From contig NW_024881672.1 of assembly GCF_019059575.1 (NCBI RefSeq), forward strand, positions 372,001 through 436,000: DNA of 64,000 bases, given 5' to 3'. The position numbers were made by a program, and so were the translations under genes. The DNA is from Amphibalanus amphitrite. Lineage: Eukaryota; Arthropoda; Thecostraca; Balanomorpha; Balanidae. Below, piece by piece: positions 39,359 to 52,314 of this stretch. The notes beneath the pieces were generated by a model. It ran no database searches and was not told where the DNA came from. It was given only the letters and a program-made list of their open reading frames with translations. Every line of letters starts with the position of its first letter. The first letter of the stretch is position 1.

Positions 39359-42300
39359 AGTGCAGAATAATCAGCAATTATGAACGAAACAAGACAACAA
39401 TTGGTTGATATTTATGTAAAATTAATGCGACAATCCAATGAAACTGAGAGACCATGTTGCTATAAATAACGTGACTAGACCCTAAAAGGTTAAGGGGGTC
39501 GGTGTTCCCCGGTCTTCTCCTACCCATCCCTACCTATACCAATACCATCTATAACTTCATATGTAAGTACTTATAAACGGTTTAGTTGGAACGGCTTCGT
39601 TGAAACACCAGCTTCATTTATCTTAATTGCTCCCGATTTTAAAAATATTAATTTTGGTTTTATTTTATCAGAGTCGTAATTATATTTTTATCGTAAAAAA
39701 GTTTGAATCGGTGTTATCAATAGACCTATGTTTCGCTCGTCTCGTTGGAGGGATTTACATGTGGACATTTCTATGAAATATTTGCCTTGCAATGCGATGG
39801 CAACGACTCGTCAATTGACGGATAACTGTTATATTATAGGTACAGTTTAATAGCATGTATCAAAAGTTCGGAGATAGTGATCCTACAATTAAGTTCATGC
39901 CTGTAATATCTTTGAGCGTGTTAACTTTCAGTTGTTTTCTTATTCTAAGTACCTACATCGTTTTAGGCGAACTGGTGTCTGCACACTGGACGTATTATTC
40001 CATGGGATGCACTGCAACAGGTATTATCATGCGAGCATTAGGTATTACCTACATTGGGGTAGTACCTATGCACATTGCACGTATTACATGGGGGCAGCGG
40101 GCACGGACTGTTTGCTTATTCTTTCAGCATGTATTTGGCTGGCATCTAAATCCCGCAGATGCTTAATCATCCAGAAGATCTGACAATGCGTCAATTAACC
40201 ACCGAGCCGGATAAACGGGCAACTTTATTAATAACGCCCCCGGCGAGAAAAGCGCGCCACAATAGACCGGCGCCGGCGGGAATCCCTCGCGCCTTTATCG
40301 GCCTGCCGTCTTATAGTGGCAAACTTTATCGTCTGGGACTCTCGCCATTCCGCGCCGGGGAGCATCTATATTCATTGTGTCATTAAGGGAAACATTCAGG
40401 CACCGGCTTGGCATATGGAGCAAGTTAGGCAATTATGAATCTTTCAGGACGCCTCGTTTATTCATATTATTTCTGCGGTAAAGCCGGCAGCGCCGCGGGA
40501 GCCCGCATATGAAGCCATTATGCCTCCATAACAAAGTAGCGCCGGTTCATAAAGATAAATCCCTGGATCGTCGCCGAAAGCCGCGCTAAGCGATTGGGTA
40601 ATGATAATAGGGTCGTGGCGGCGCAGAAACATGGCGCTGCGAGGTCAGTCCGGAGGCGGGGACTGCCATAGATCGTCCCGTCTTTGGTCAGTGGCAGCTA
40701 GACATTTGACAACGATGCTGGGAATAGTTGGTGCAGCTAGTCCTGGAACAAGATGCCTTTACTGTCCCGACAGCGTCTGGCAGGGAGGGCAGACAAGCAA
40801 CTACGGGCATAGTAAATACGATATGAGATATGAAAATGATATCATAATAATAAAATGATAACAAATGACCAATGTTCATCCGCAAGCCAAGTCATGTCGT
40901 GCCGCAGCCTGCATCACATGTTTCATGAGCAAATGTACTTGCAAAGCTCAACACATGGTGGTCACCTACACTCATTAGCCGACGAATTAGCAGCGTCAGA
41001 CCGTTCCGTCACCAGCGCGGCGCCACTCGGGCGGGGAGCACTGCGTCAGGTCACCTCGGGTCACCATCTGGGAGCCTCGGGTCAGGACGGGTCACCGACG
41101 CCGGAGCACCCTGTGACAAATCATGTTTGCGCAGTAACGCGAGCTACCGCCATCGGTCAGAGGAGGGGCGGAAACCGGACGATGCTCGGCGGCGCTCGCT
41201 CCCCCGCGTTCGGTGTCATGTGCGGCGACTGCTGAGGGGGCAGGGTTGAATGGGAGGGGCTGGTAACGAGCCGTGGGGCGGGTGGCGTGGTTGGAGGATT
41301 ATCGGGAGCAGTGGTCGGCACTCGGCAGATGAGACGGAGACGGTTGGGGTAGCGATGGTGACGGAATGCGGACAGCATTGCCTTGTGATGTTAAGAGGAA
41401 GAAAGGCGGCTCGAATTGGAAACGGAAGTGCAAACACGATGGAACATACTGTCAAGGTGAAATAGAAGCCAGGGGAGGTAAAATGACATCTGGAAACCAT
41501 AACAAGTTGCTCTTATTAGCTCTGGCCTGGGCCTGGTCAGAGTTGCAACCAACCGCAAGGTTTCTTTGCCAATGACAGCTTTAAACATTGTAATCAAGCC
41601 CCACAGTAGCATATGGTAGCTTAGCAGAGCCCCGGACAAAGGGCTCAGGTCATAACTGAGCTGTCAACACTTGGCCTGATTCGGGTTTGACCGGAGATCG
41701 CCAGTGCGGCACCGGCCCCTCCCCGGCACTGGTCAGGCCGGCGGGGGTCCGGCCGGCCGACCGGCCCGGTAATGGCTTCCTGGCGCTGTTTTGCTTCGCC
41801 TGCAGCGCCGCCGCGCCACTGCAAGCCGACAACAAAAACGGCACGAGCCTCGCGCGGTGCTCGGTCCGCTCAGTCCGACAGGGAGCGCCGGGAGGAGCTC
41901 CCTCCTCCTCCCCTCTCTCCGGCGGCTGTCGACCCGTCAGCGCCGGCCGCCTCTTCAGAGCGCCGCCGCGCCGCCACGCTTATTCTCACCTGTCGCGAGG
42001 CCCGTGATTTCGCCATCACCCGGCAGACATCCACGTCGACCAGCATCAGACGGACGAGACACAGGCAGGGAGAGATGGTAACCGGCACAGACAGCCCGAC
42101 GGTGGCGCCCCCCTTCCGGCGGCGGCCGCTGGCGGAAGCTCGGCTGGCCCCGCCCGCCGCCCGAAAGGAATTAATTAGGATGTCGGTTATGCCACGGATT
42201 GACGCAGAGTTATGAATAGTGCGCGGTAAATTGCGCCTGGCTTATGACATCTGCGAGAAATGACGGGGAAAATGGCGGAGAAATGCTGCTGCCGGATGCG

Positions 42301-43685
42301 TGACGAGCGGCGGGCCGGATAATGTCGCGGCCGGACGGGCCCCGGGCGTCACAGGCAAACACGGACACGGGCACGGAGTTAGCGCAGCACGGGCACGGGA
42401 CATGGATGCCGAGCACGGTTACAGGGTGTGGAATCAGGGTACGGGTGCAAACACCGGCACTCGCTGGGAAACGGTTTGCATATAGGAAGATAAACGGATC
42501 GAATACAAAGCGGCATAACTCCCCGAGATGCGGGATAAGACAAGCCGAAAAAAGCAAGTAGATGGCCAATGAGGCATTTTTCTTGCTAAAAAAATCTATA
42601 TTTATTTTCAAACCTCTTCAGACAAGTTTCCACCACCTCCAAACATATGTAAACGGTAAACGTTTCGTCCGCCTCGGGGCTCAGCGGTGAGTACGGCGGT
42701 ACAGTATACCTTCAGGCGTCTACTACTGCTGTCATCTAGCGGGAGAAACTTGCGTTAGACATTCGATTGGAACGCCTTTTCGATTCGTCAAATGTGATCA
42801 AAACGAAACTTGAGAAAACGCATAAAATAAAAAAATATACCAAGCACATTATAGGAACTTTATTTAAAAAGGTCATTCTAAACGAAGCAGTATCCGTTGT
42901 AAAACAAAGCAAAAAATCCACCTAAGTTTGGCATTGCGAGACATGTTGCGAGATCGTCCAAGTATCTAACATGTTGTGTTGAAGAGCTCTCTCCCATCAC
43001 TTGGCCCTCCACTTACCACCGGTGGTGGCTTCCGAGTCCCGCCCGGGGCTACGGGAGGAAAGGGTAACAAGTGGGAGGGTCGGACGGCAGAGGAGCCGTA
43101 CCCCATCCGTGACGACTGGCGCCAGGCAGGCGCCGTCGCTGACCCCCGTCGCGGTGTGACGAGTCGCCCGCCAAAACAGCCCGTAACGTGAGCCGTGCAC
43201 CGGCTACCGGGCGGCGGGCGGCACCTCTGACCGCGAGACGCGTCACGGGGGAGGATGTGGGCCGGCTCTCAGTGGTCCGGGAAGCGGGGGGGGGGGGGGG
43301 TGATGGAGGAGGCTGCGTCTGACCTAGTGCAGGTGGCGCACAGCAACACCGGTGATCAGTAGAGCAAGTAGCTGCAGAAAATATATGCTAAAAGATCTTT
43401 TCGGAAAGTCGAACATAGTTTAGGAAAATTAGGTTTGACGTTCTGAAGGTTTGGCGTTCTGAATAGAACATGTAGCAGCTGTTGTATTGCATTTTACAAT
43501 CGGGCTATGGTGATTCCTCAACAATAGCACATAGTTCTCTGAAAAAGAATTGGCTTGTCAGGGTCAAACAGTGGGGCGGCTGATGATCTGACTGTCTGAA
43601 TTATCTTGCACTCAATGCATGGTGGCCACAATAAATTGAAACTTTCTATCAAGGCCACGATCTTAAATTAAAAAAAAAAATTTAA
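39359..43685. other. Gene-free stretch with regulatory-looking GC blocks
   Basis: No supported gene. 40160-40620 and 42140-42310 are GC-rich with clustered TTTAT, CATAAA, TAATTA and GATAA sites. The plus-strand frame at 39855-40166 (103 codons) has no recognised domain. GC-rich frames at 41.7-42.2 kb are low in complexity. Confidence 0.5.
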
Positions 43686-44858
43686 CCCGCGCCGGGCCGG
43701 GGGGGTGTTTGAACACCCCCCTGTGGTTTTTCGCAGATATCTCAAAAACGGAGGCACGGAGCGCCGCTGTTTTTGGCACACCTGTTTGTGCATCTTTTCC
43801 GAACATGTTGTGAAAATTTCAGACCCAGGTCACCTTAGGTCAGGTCACCAGGTCACGCCAAGTGACCTCACCTCAGAAAAAATAAGAATGCTCGTCATAG
43901 CTACACCGACTGAACGATTGCCTTGAAACTTTCAGCGATTGATTAGGGCACCACTTTCTATAAAATGTTCATCTCGGAATTTTGATATCGGTGACCTAAG
44001 GTCAGGTCAATTTTGCGGCCTCTCCATTATAAGTCAATGGGATAAAATTGAAAAGCGTCTGTTTTGCACGAACGCTATTCTAGACACTCTCAAACATCGA
44101 GATGTAGGTAAAGTGGACACACTGAACCAGAAAATAGCAACTGTGACCCCTCGTTATGTCCCCGAGGTCATCTCAGGTCACGAACAGAATCTAACAGTTT
44201 TTCGCTAATAACTTCTGTTAGAGGCGTGCTAAAGCGCTGAAAACGCCTTACATGTGTTCGGCTTGACGTTGCGGATCGACTGATATGCAACATGACCTTT
44301 TCCGGTCAGGTCATGACCTTGACCTGAGGTAAAATTTTCAAGTTGACTTTTCAAGGTCAAATTATAATTAATTCGACGCGTCTCGACGAGAGGAGCACGA
44401 TGCTGGCAAAAGTAATGTCATGGCTCTTTTGAGTCAAAAGTTATTGCCGAAAAAACGCATTTCGTAAAAACGGCTATTTTTGGAGTTTTTGCCCTCTGAA
44501 GGCTAAACCGTTGACCTGAGGTCAAATCTGAGAACATCACTCAGAAAGGTCTGTAAAAGGGCTATCGAATGCGCTTTTCCGCGGCGCTGTAGCTCTATCG
44601 GTTCCCGAGATAGCCGCTGGCAGTTTCCAAAATGTTGAAATAGTCAACGTTTTACCTTTGGTGACCTCTGGTGACCTGACCTTTGACCTGACCCAAAAAA
44701 TGACTGAAGTGTTTTCGTCCTTATTTTGGACGTTCTTTCTATTGCCGCTTACCGCGTGTCGCTTCGTGGCCCAGGAGCCGAGTTAGAAGAAAGGGGGGGG
44801 GGGTGTTCAGACCCCCCCCGGCCCGGCGCGGAATCTCAGAGCACCGGCCCGGCGCGGG
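43686..44858. mobile_element. piggyBac-like MITE 2 (1173 bp)
   Basis: TTAA at 43682-43685 and 44859-44862, with 15-bp perfect TIRs CCCGCGCCGGGCCGG. Inside each end is a G-run hairpin (GGGGGTGTTTGAACACCCCC at the left). The right end carries a second TIR copy 14 bp inward. The interior has many AGGTCA/GACCTGACC motifs and no transposase. Length and plan match MITE 1, although the sequences differ. Confidence 0.7.
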
Positions 44859-45404
44859 TTAAACCAAATCAGTCTTTTCTTTTTGCCGTTCAAAAACGTT
44901 CCAAATGAAACTCTTCTTGGGTGGCACACAGGTTAGGGGCCACGCTCCCAACATCATTCCCCCAAAAAGATGTTAGAAAACGTCCATCCACTATATCTTC
45001 GAGAACGACCCGGCTCACTTTTGAAGTTGCCATCCCATCGCGTTACATGTTGATTTAGGTGTCGGAACACCAGTTCACACGCCGGCGGTGTCGGTGTCGG
45101 CGCTGTGACACAGGACCCCGCTGTCCATCCCCCCGCGCCGTCCGGAAGTCTCAGTTCTCGCCGCCGGCGTGTGACGAGCGCAGGTCAGCGGTGACCCCTG
45201 ACCTCCGGCCGTGCGCGGGGAGCCGGGGCCGTCGGCTGACAGCGGAAGGTGGCTAATTTGTTAGGGTCACCGGCCACTGTGTACGCAGGGGAGGGACAGG
45301 GAGGGACGGAGGCCTGTCCCAGCGGCTCGTTAGTAGGAGAGGAGTTATCGCCGGCCGTCATGGGTGGCCAATTTGTCGGCGGCGACTGTCCGCCAGCTGT
45401 CCGC

Positions 45405-45515
45405 CGTGCCGTGTCATATCGCGCCGAACCAGTGCCGTGCCGTACCGTGCCGTATCAGAACCGTACCGTGTCGTACCGCGCCGTAACGTGCTGTAGCGTG
45501 CCGTGCCGTACCGCC
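45405..45515. repeat. Degenerate CCGTG/CCGTA pentamer repeat
   Basis: About 110 bp of interrupted GCCGTGCCGTACCGTGCCGT-type repeats. Confidence 0.8.
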
Positions 45516-48500
45516 GCTGGCACCTCCCCAGCTGAAGCAGCCAGGGATTTTGAAACATAACTACTTCTTACCTTGCCACTAAATAATGCTATACCATTGG
45601 GACATTAGAATTGTGTTTTGAGTCGATATAGCTGAAAATGTTTGAATATTCGATTTCACCTAAACGAAAAAGTCCCACGCGATTAACAGTCAGAACTTTT
45701 GACTCGTTTACAATGTCCATGCAATTTCACTTGCCATTTCAGGTCACTACATCGGTGTATATCGGTGTGAGTTTGAAAGGACACCATCGTAAAAATCATG
45801 TTTACACTTTGAAATATGGCTAATCATGGTCGGGTACAAGTCACTCTTGACGCCTTTATTTCGCTGCTCATGACGTGATAGGCTATTAATAACGCTGTCA
45901 TACAAATGACACACAGTCGTTAGGGACGGGTGTTAATGCATCTGAACATCCGAATTATTGCCGAAGTTTTGTATAAAGAGTCCCAGACCGCTTCAAATGA
46001 TCTGATGCAATCATGGAAACGTTCCACAGACTACACACTTCATACGATGACAGAAGGTTTCATCACGGCCAGGACTTTGTTTCAAACAGTTCGAGAGATG
46101 CTCCATGAAAGCAGCATGACGTGGCTGTGTGATCATAAAAACAAAATGACATTTGTACACATGAGTGCTTATTTTGCTGGGAGATCTCATCTCATAGTGA
46201 CAATAGGGAAGGATCTTGGTGGCACAATGATGCAATTTCGACACTAGGTGCTGTCCTGTGGACAAGATTTGATGTGATATGGTCGTTTCTATTAGATATT
46301 TCAGTTATTTTTAATTTTTTTATCCGCAAGGTTCCAATTAAGATTTGATACATTGGAAAGAATCGGCCATTCAAGCTGAAATTATTGCCGCTTGATGGCA
46401 CTAGCGTCAAACGCCTGAAGTTGTGCTGTGCCGTCGGACATTATTGTGACACGTACGGGCCAAATTGGAAAGAATGGTCATTGACTGTGTGAACTGTCAT
46501 GCCTCAATCATAACAAACTTTCTTTTCTCTATGCAATGTAAATTGTAACCACACTGACGACCGACCCACACATCCACACTGCAGTTTCGCCCAAATCAGT
46601 CATATGGCAAGGACTGCTGGCCACTGGCCAGCCGGAGCAGCTGACTGACTCTGACTCCGAGTAACAGCGCATTCAGTCGTCCATCTGCAGACACCTAGCC
46701 ATCCCCACGTCCACCGTGAACTGCCGGTCTGCAGTCAGCTCTGTCATCCACTCTGGACTGCGGCCCAGCCCTACCGTCCTCATATTATCCCAATTAGCAC
46801 AGCTCACCTGACTCCCCCCCCCCCCCAGCTGTCTCCCGGCCACGCTGATCGCTCTCGTTCCGATAGCGCCGCCAGACGCCAATAAAAATATAATCGCCGG
46901 CCATTATTAAGTATTTGGAGTTAATTATTCAGATTACAGGCTGCACTTGTTGTATGGATAATGGCCGGGTATTTTTACACTTCTTTGATGGTGTGATGAC
47001 TTAATGATCGGCTGTCGTCGCCAGGTAATGTGCGGGGCTGACTGGCGAGGGAGAAGGGCTGGGGACTGGGAAGGGAGTGAGCGAGACGGCAGGCTTGAAC
47101 GGAGGCTGGTACGAAGGGTGGTGTCTGCTTCAGGGGTGGGTCGGAATGGAATGAGACGGGGCTGAGCTGGAGAGTGTCGATAGGACACCGACAGCACTTG
47201 GGTGGAAGTGGGATATAAATGGGTCGAGGAGCGAAAAGGGGAAGAAGAGCAGAGGGCCGAAGAACCGAGATAGCCGGGGGAGGCGGGGGGGGGGGGGGAG
47301 GGCGGGTATGGAGAAGTGTTCAGCTGGACAGCTGTGGAATGGAGTTCTCACTGCCACAACTATTTTTCGTTAAGTTATTTGATTCGGTGAAATTGGGTTC
47401 GCGATCGAAATTACGATGCTTCTCGATGAAGAAGTGACATTTATTATGTTAGGAAACGTCTCTTGTATAGCTATGTCAAGCTGACAAGACACAAAACTGA
47501 TTCAAAAATGTGTATCGGCGTGGACAGGGTGAAATCCAAATGATCTGGTGACTTATCACAGTGACACGCTTCGCTGGTGGCCTTCTGTCTGCTGGCCCGT
47601 GCGCGCTAACCAGCGCTTGAAACTGAACACCATCGACTAACGAGACCGTTCATCCTTCCAAACGGCTCGCATCGTTTTACCGGTTTTACCAACAGCCATT
47701 GGAGCGGACAGCGTAGCGCGCCGACCGCATGTCGTGGCATTTCGGGAAGGGTGGAACACGGCAGCTGGTGAGCAGTGCACGGCATGCAGAATTCAGAAAC
47801 CACTGGTCTCTGAACGTTGCTGAAAACGTTCACGGTAAAGCTACAGCCGTGTTTAATTCTCCGTCGAAGAAGGTGTCATAATCACCGTCTTCAGTGTGGT
47901 GTCATAAGCCCAAGTTTTGTAACCATCACCTTTAACCTCGTCTTCCTTTCCGGAAGAGGAGCCAGCTTTCCCTGATCAGCTCCCTCCGTGGCTGGCATCA
48001 AGTTCTCGCATCGCTCAAGCCCCGTCGTCTCTCCTCGCTTCACGCGCCGGTCTGGCCTCAGCGGGGTTGCTCGGCGGTCGCGGCCGGTGCTGCCGCCTGG
48101 TGGCAGCTCGCCAAAACACCCGGTCGCGGACTGCTCGCCCGAGCGGGCCGCTCTCTCATTTAGCGAGCAAATGGACCAAAACGCTGATCCGGTTGGATGA
48201 CAGTATTTAGGCAAGAATTTCGCCCTAACGAGCGTTTAACGGCAGAGAAGAATCTGTTTCACAGTTAGTGAGATGGGAGGAATACCGATATATGAAGGAA
48301 GCGGATGATCTGGGCATTGATGGAAATTCTTTCACCGTGGAGCCGTGCCAGCACTTTGATAAATTGGTCTCAGTTAAATATCTCCGATCAATAGTTAATC
48401 TAAAATATAGGTAGAGCTCGATGCCAAATCTAGTGCTAGTTACTAGCATCCACTTGCCTTATTTATAAGCAGGAAATAACGGTTTAGTTTAGGTGTGCCA

Positions 48501-51500
48501 GTGCCTAGTTATTGAAAAGAAGTCTATAAACACGATCCAGGATCCCCAGCTCAAGGCCGAAGTCCGGCCGGCTTCATGGAGTGAGTTCGGACCGAGTTCG
48601 AGGAAATGCCCGAGACAAATGCCGATCTCAAGTTCAGGAACCAGCATGGTTCCAGCACCAGCACGACTGACTCAAAAGGCGAAGGCGAATTAAGAAAATT
48701 TTTGGAGCCGGTCAAGCTTTGTGACCGACTCCTGCGGCGGCCAGGTTAGTGAGATCTACTTCGAATCTACTTCGAAATGAGACTGACTAGCAGGGTTGTG
48801 CCCGACTAAAAAAAAAAAAATGCCCACTCAGCTCATCATTCAACTTCAGGAAGACCTGACTCAACTCTGACTCAAACAAAGAGCTGATATTATCCCTTGA
48901 CTCGACTCATGACTCAAGCGGATCAAGCGAGTAAAAAGCTGATATCAATTTTGAAACTCAATTTCAGTCTATAGGACTGCTAAAATATCACCTGTAATCA
49001 AAGAGGTATTGGCTACAAAAAGCATTGAACAATCATAAAAATGCAAGGACAAAATAACTTGAATTACTGAAATGTGTTTATGAAGACTGGACAGTTAGCA
49101 GTAATCAAATTTACATTTCACGTGTGTTCTACTATTCCACATTTCTAAAATGTTGCAGGTACCCACCAACCCATGTCCGTCAAGACAGCCCATATTGACT
49201 AGGCTGACTTTGGGACCGTTTCAGTGGCTGATTTTGGACCACGTTGGAGGCCAAATTTGGGACTGTCTCTAGGTCGATTTGGATCATTTCAGAACCCCAG
49301 CCCGAACCGGTGCTTCCAACAAGTGCGAGCCGTCCGACCGTCCGGCGTTCGGCTCTCATTATACTATCAGTCCGCCCTGGTCCGCTATTAGTCCAGCAGC
49401 CCTCTCGTTACCCGCTATTAATTGGACTCGTAATGAGATAATGAAATGTCCGTCATTACAGAGGCGCGGCAGATTGATAAGGTGTTGGCCGGGCGTCCGG
49501 GACGACGCGTCCGGCCGATACGGCCCGTACAGGTGTGGACAGACACCCCTCCCCGCACCCTCCCCCCGGGTACCACCCCCTCTGTCGGTCACATGCCGCA
49601 TGTTTGACACGTGGGGGCACGTGGCAGACGGCTGCACAGCACGTGGGGGCACGTGGTACAGGGGAAATGCATGTGAAAATGGGAAGGGTGGACGCGGGAA
49701 AATGATGTCCTTGTTATTTCCTACATGTGCTGCATGAAAAGAGTTTCTAGTTATCTTAGAAAATTCAGCATTACCTAGCTTTAAGACATGAATTTTTAAT
49801 AATGATGCAACAATAGTTTAACTGATTAAAAATCAGTTAAAAAATAAAAGTTAATGATTAAAAATCAGTTGCTATTTCAAAATGCTATCGATTCCCTTAA
49901 ATTTGGGTGTTTTTTTCAAACAATGTTGATAAAAAATATATAATAAATGTATACCTACCTCCAACCGCTCAAACATTCTACTAAAACATTACAACAACTA
50001 TGTAACAACATTACAACATTACAACATAATGGTTGTGCATTACAAGCTCCGCTACTGCCTCCTTAAATGCATAGCTATGCCTACTTATTTCACTATTCAT
50101 ATAGCTCCTACCGTAATCGTACAATTACACTGAGCACTGCTTTCGTGCATCGCAATGTTTTGATCACAAGCTCTATTAATGCCAAACATGAAACAGGCTA
50201 CTACCTTTGGGAGTCGAAGCTGCCTTGTTCCGAGACGTTGTAGCATGTGTGAGCCCCATTGACCAGCATTGGCCCGATAGAGCGAGTGCCACGATACATT
50301 TAGGTTGTAGGTCGGCAGTCGCATTAGCATCGTTCGCATACGTGCTACGATTGTAAACGGTCAACAAAGCAAGCGCGATTGCCTGTCGAAAGCACACGAT
50401 AATGTGATTGGTGGCATGCTATATCAAGGGTACTACCAAGCGTTACAGGTCCCAAGAGACAGTATTTTACACAATAACTGGCGTGATTATAGACGCAGTT
50501 ACAGTTAACGATGTTGTCAGACTACTAGAATTAAATGACTAAGGCATTATGATTCGGGGAAATCTTTCGAACAATACCACCTTCGGATGGGAGCTACAAA
50601 TAAGGTATCTTGGGGATATAAGTAAATTAAATGTCCCAAAGACATGTAACATGACGTTCTTTATGCATTTCAGAGCATACTTTTTATATCACACTTGATT
50701 GCACAGACATGAATATTTTTGTACATTGGTTACCATTTGTATACTGTTCACTGATGAACAGTCTGAAGATATCAATACAAACGTATATAACAATAATTGA
50801 TCCGAACACCGGCGTCGAAAAAGACCATGTGTTTTATTCCTGCACCCTGCTATGTCCGCTTCAATAACCCGACCACTACCAACGCTCCCATTGACAAAGC
50901 TGACTGGTACACGGGCCAGCCTCCTCCCCGTCCGGCCCGCTCTGCCGAAGGGCCGGTACCGACCGCGTTTTGACAGCAGTATTCATCAGCGCTCAGTGGG
51001 CGCAGTCGGCGCCGCTAGTCATTTGAATACAATACACTGCATCGGGCAGGCGCCGCGCCGGGAGGCAATTTTGTCGCTGTCCTGCCGCGCAACGCGAGCG
51101 ATCGGAATATTTAGGGTAATCTCGGCAGCCTCATCTGATGGATGGCGGGCCAATAAGCCGCCGGGGGGGGGGGGTCGGTGTCCCCCCCCCCCGTCTCGCG
51201 GGTGGCCGGAGATGGCCGGATGGGTACCGTCACCGCCTTATCTGCTCGGCGGCTGCTGCTCGTCAGTGGCCGCCGGTGGCGCGGCCGGCCGGCCCTCAGC
51301 GGCTTCAGCCGTCCCCATCCAGCACTCTGTTTGTCCAACGCGATAAACTCCGGCTCAAATCAGCGCCAATAAAGAAACGGAGCCGGCGCGGGCGGCGCGA
51401 CAGCGCGTGCTGCCCGGCGCCACCGGTCGACAGGCCATTTTTCGCCGCTTTAATCGACGGCGCTGGTCTGACCGGCCTGTTGGGTTATTTCTCTCCAACT

Positions 51501-52261
51501 ACCAATTACTGGTGCCCGAGGGAAGCCGAGCCGTCGCCGACAGTCACGCCAGGCCCCGCCCCCGGCCGCGTGTGACGGCTGCTCGTGTGACGCTGTGACA
51601 TCGTGTCGTGACGTTGTGACACACCGCCTCGTGTCGTGACGCTACGACACCTCATGCAGCCGCCCGTGTGACAATGGCAGCGGCACATCGCTGATCACGC
51701 CTGCTAATCCGACCGGTTGCCAGACCGACCATTCGTCCCGGCAGCCTGCACCGCGCCGCCCGACAATTACTACATCAGCGGGCTCCGTCGCAACCGACGG
51801 CCGTCGGCGCCGACACGACGCGCGCGGCCGTCGACTCGCGGCCGGCACGCGACGCCGCTGCACGGGAGGCTAATGAAGCGATTAGCGCCGCTCCCAGTCC
51901 CACGGTCCCCCTGTCATGATTGACACCTGGTTCGCACGGCAAACTCCCCTTGGACGTTAACGTTTGTCCCGCTCAACACCCCCGGGCCGTCAGAGGGATT
52001 ATGTTGTGCGAAAGCTGTTAATCGTATGTTATCACTTATGGAGATTTTGCACGAAGCGCTAGTTCGCTGAAATTTTGATTGGGTTTGCTAATTGGAATGA
52101 TTACATAGATGACGCGAGCATATGACATACAAAAGCAAACAAATAGCAGAGACCAATAACAGTGCGTATTTATTTACGCTGGCAAGACTCTCCAATTTGT
52201 GAGAGCACGAGCTTTGAAGCATCTTTCTGCACTGCGCTGGTCAGCCTTGAACGGCTGCCCT

Positions 52262-52314
52262 GGGCGGTAGCGGCTGTAGCGGCGGTGGCGGCGGTGGCGG
52301 CGGTGGCGGCGGTG
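52262..52314. repeat. (GGCGGTGGC)n short tandem repeat
   Basis: A 9-bp unit repeated about five times within a GC-rich block. Confidence 0.85.

Noticed and set aside
39855-40166. 103-codon hydrophobic plus-strand frame
   Set aside because: No signal of coding (AT-rich, no homologue recognised, no splice or promoter context).
41687-42215. GC-rich open frames near 41.7-42.2, 51.1-51.6 and 56.6 kb
   Set aside because: Several frames are open at once because stops are rare in GC-rich DNA; residues are Arg/Pro/Ala-rich with no domain and no splice logic.
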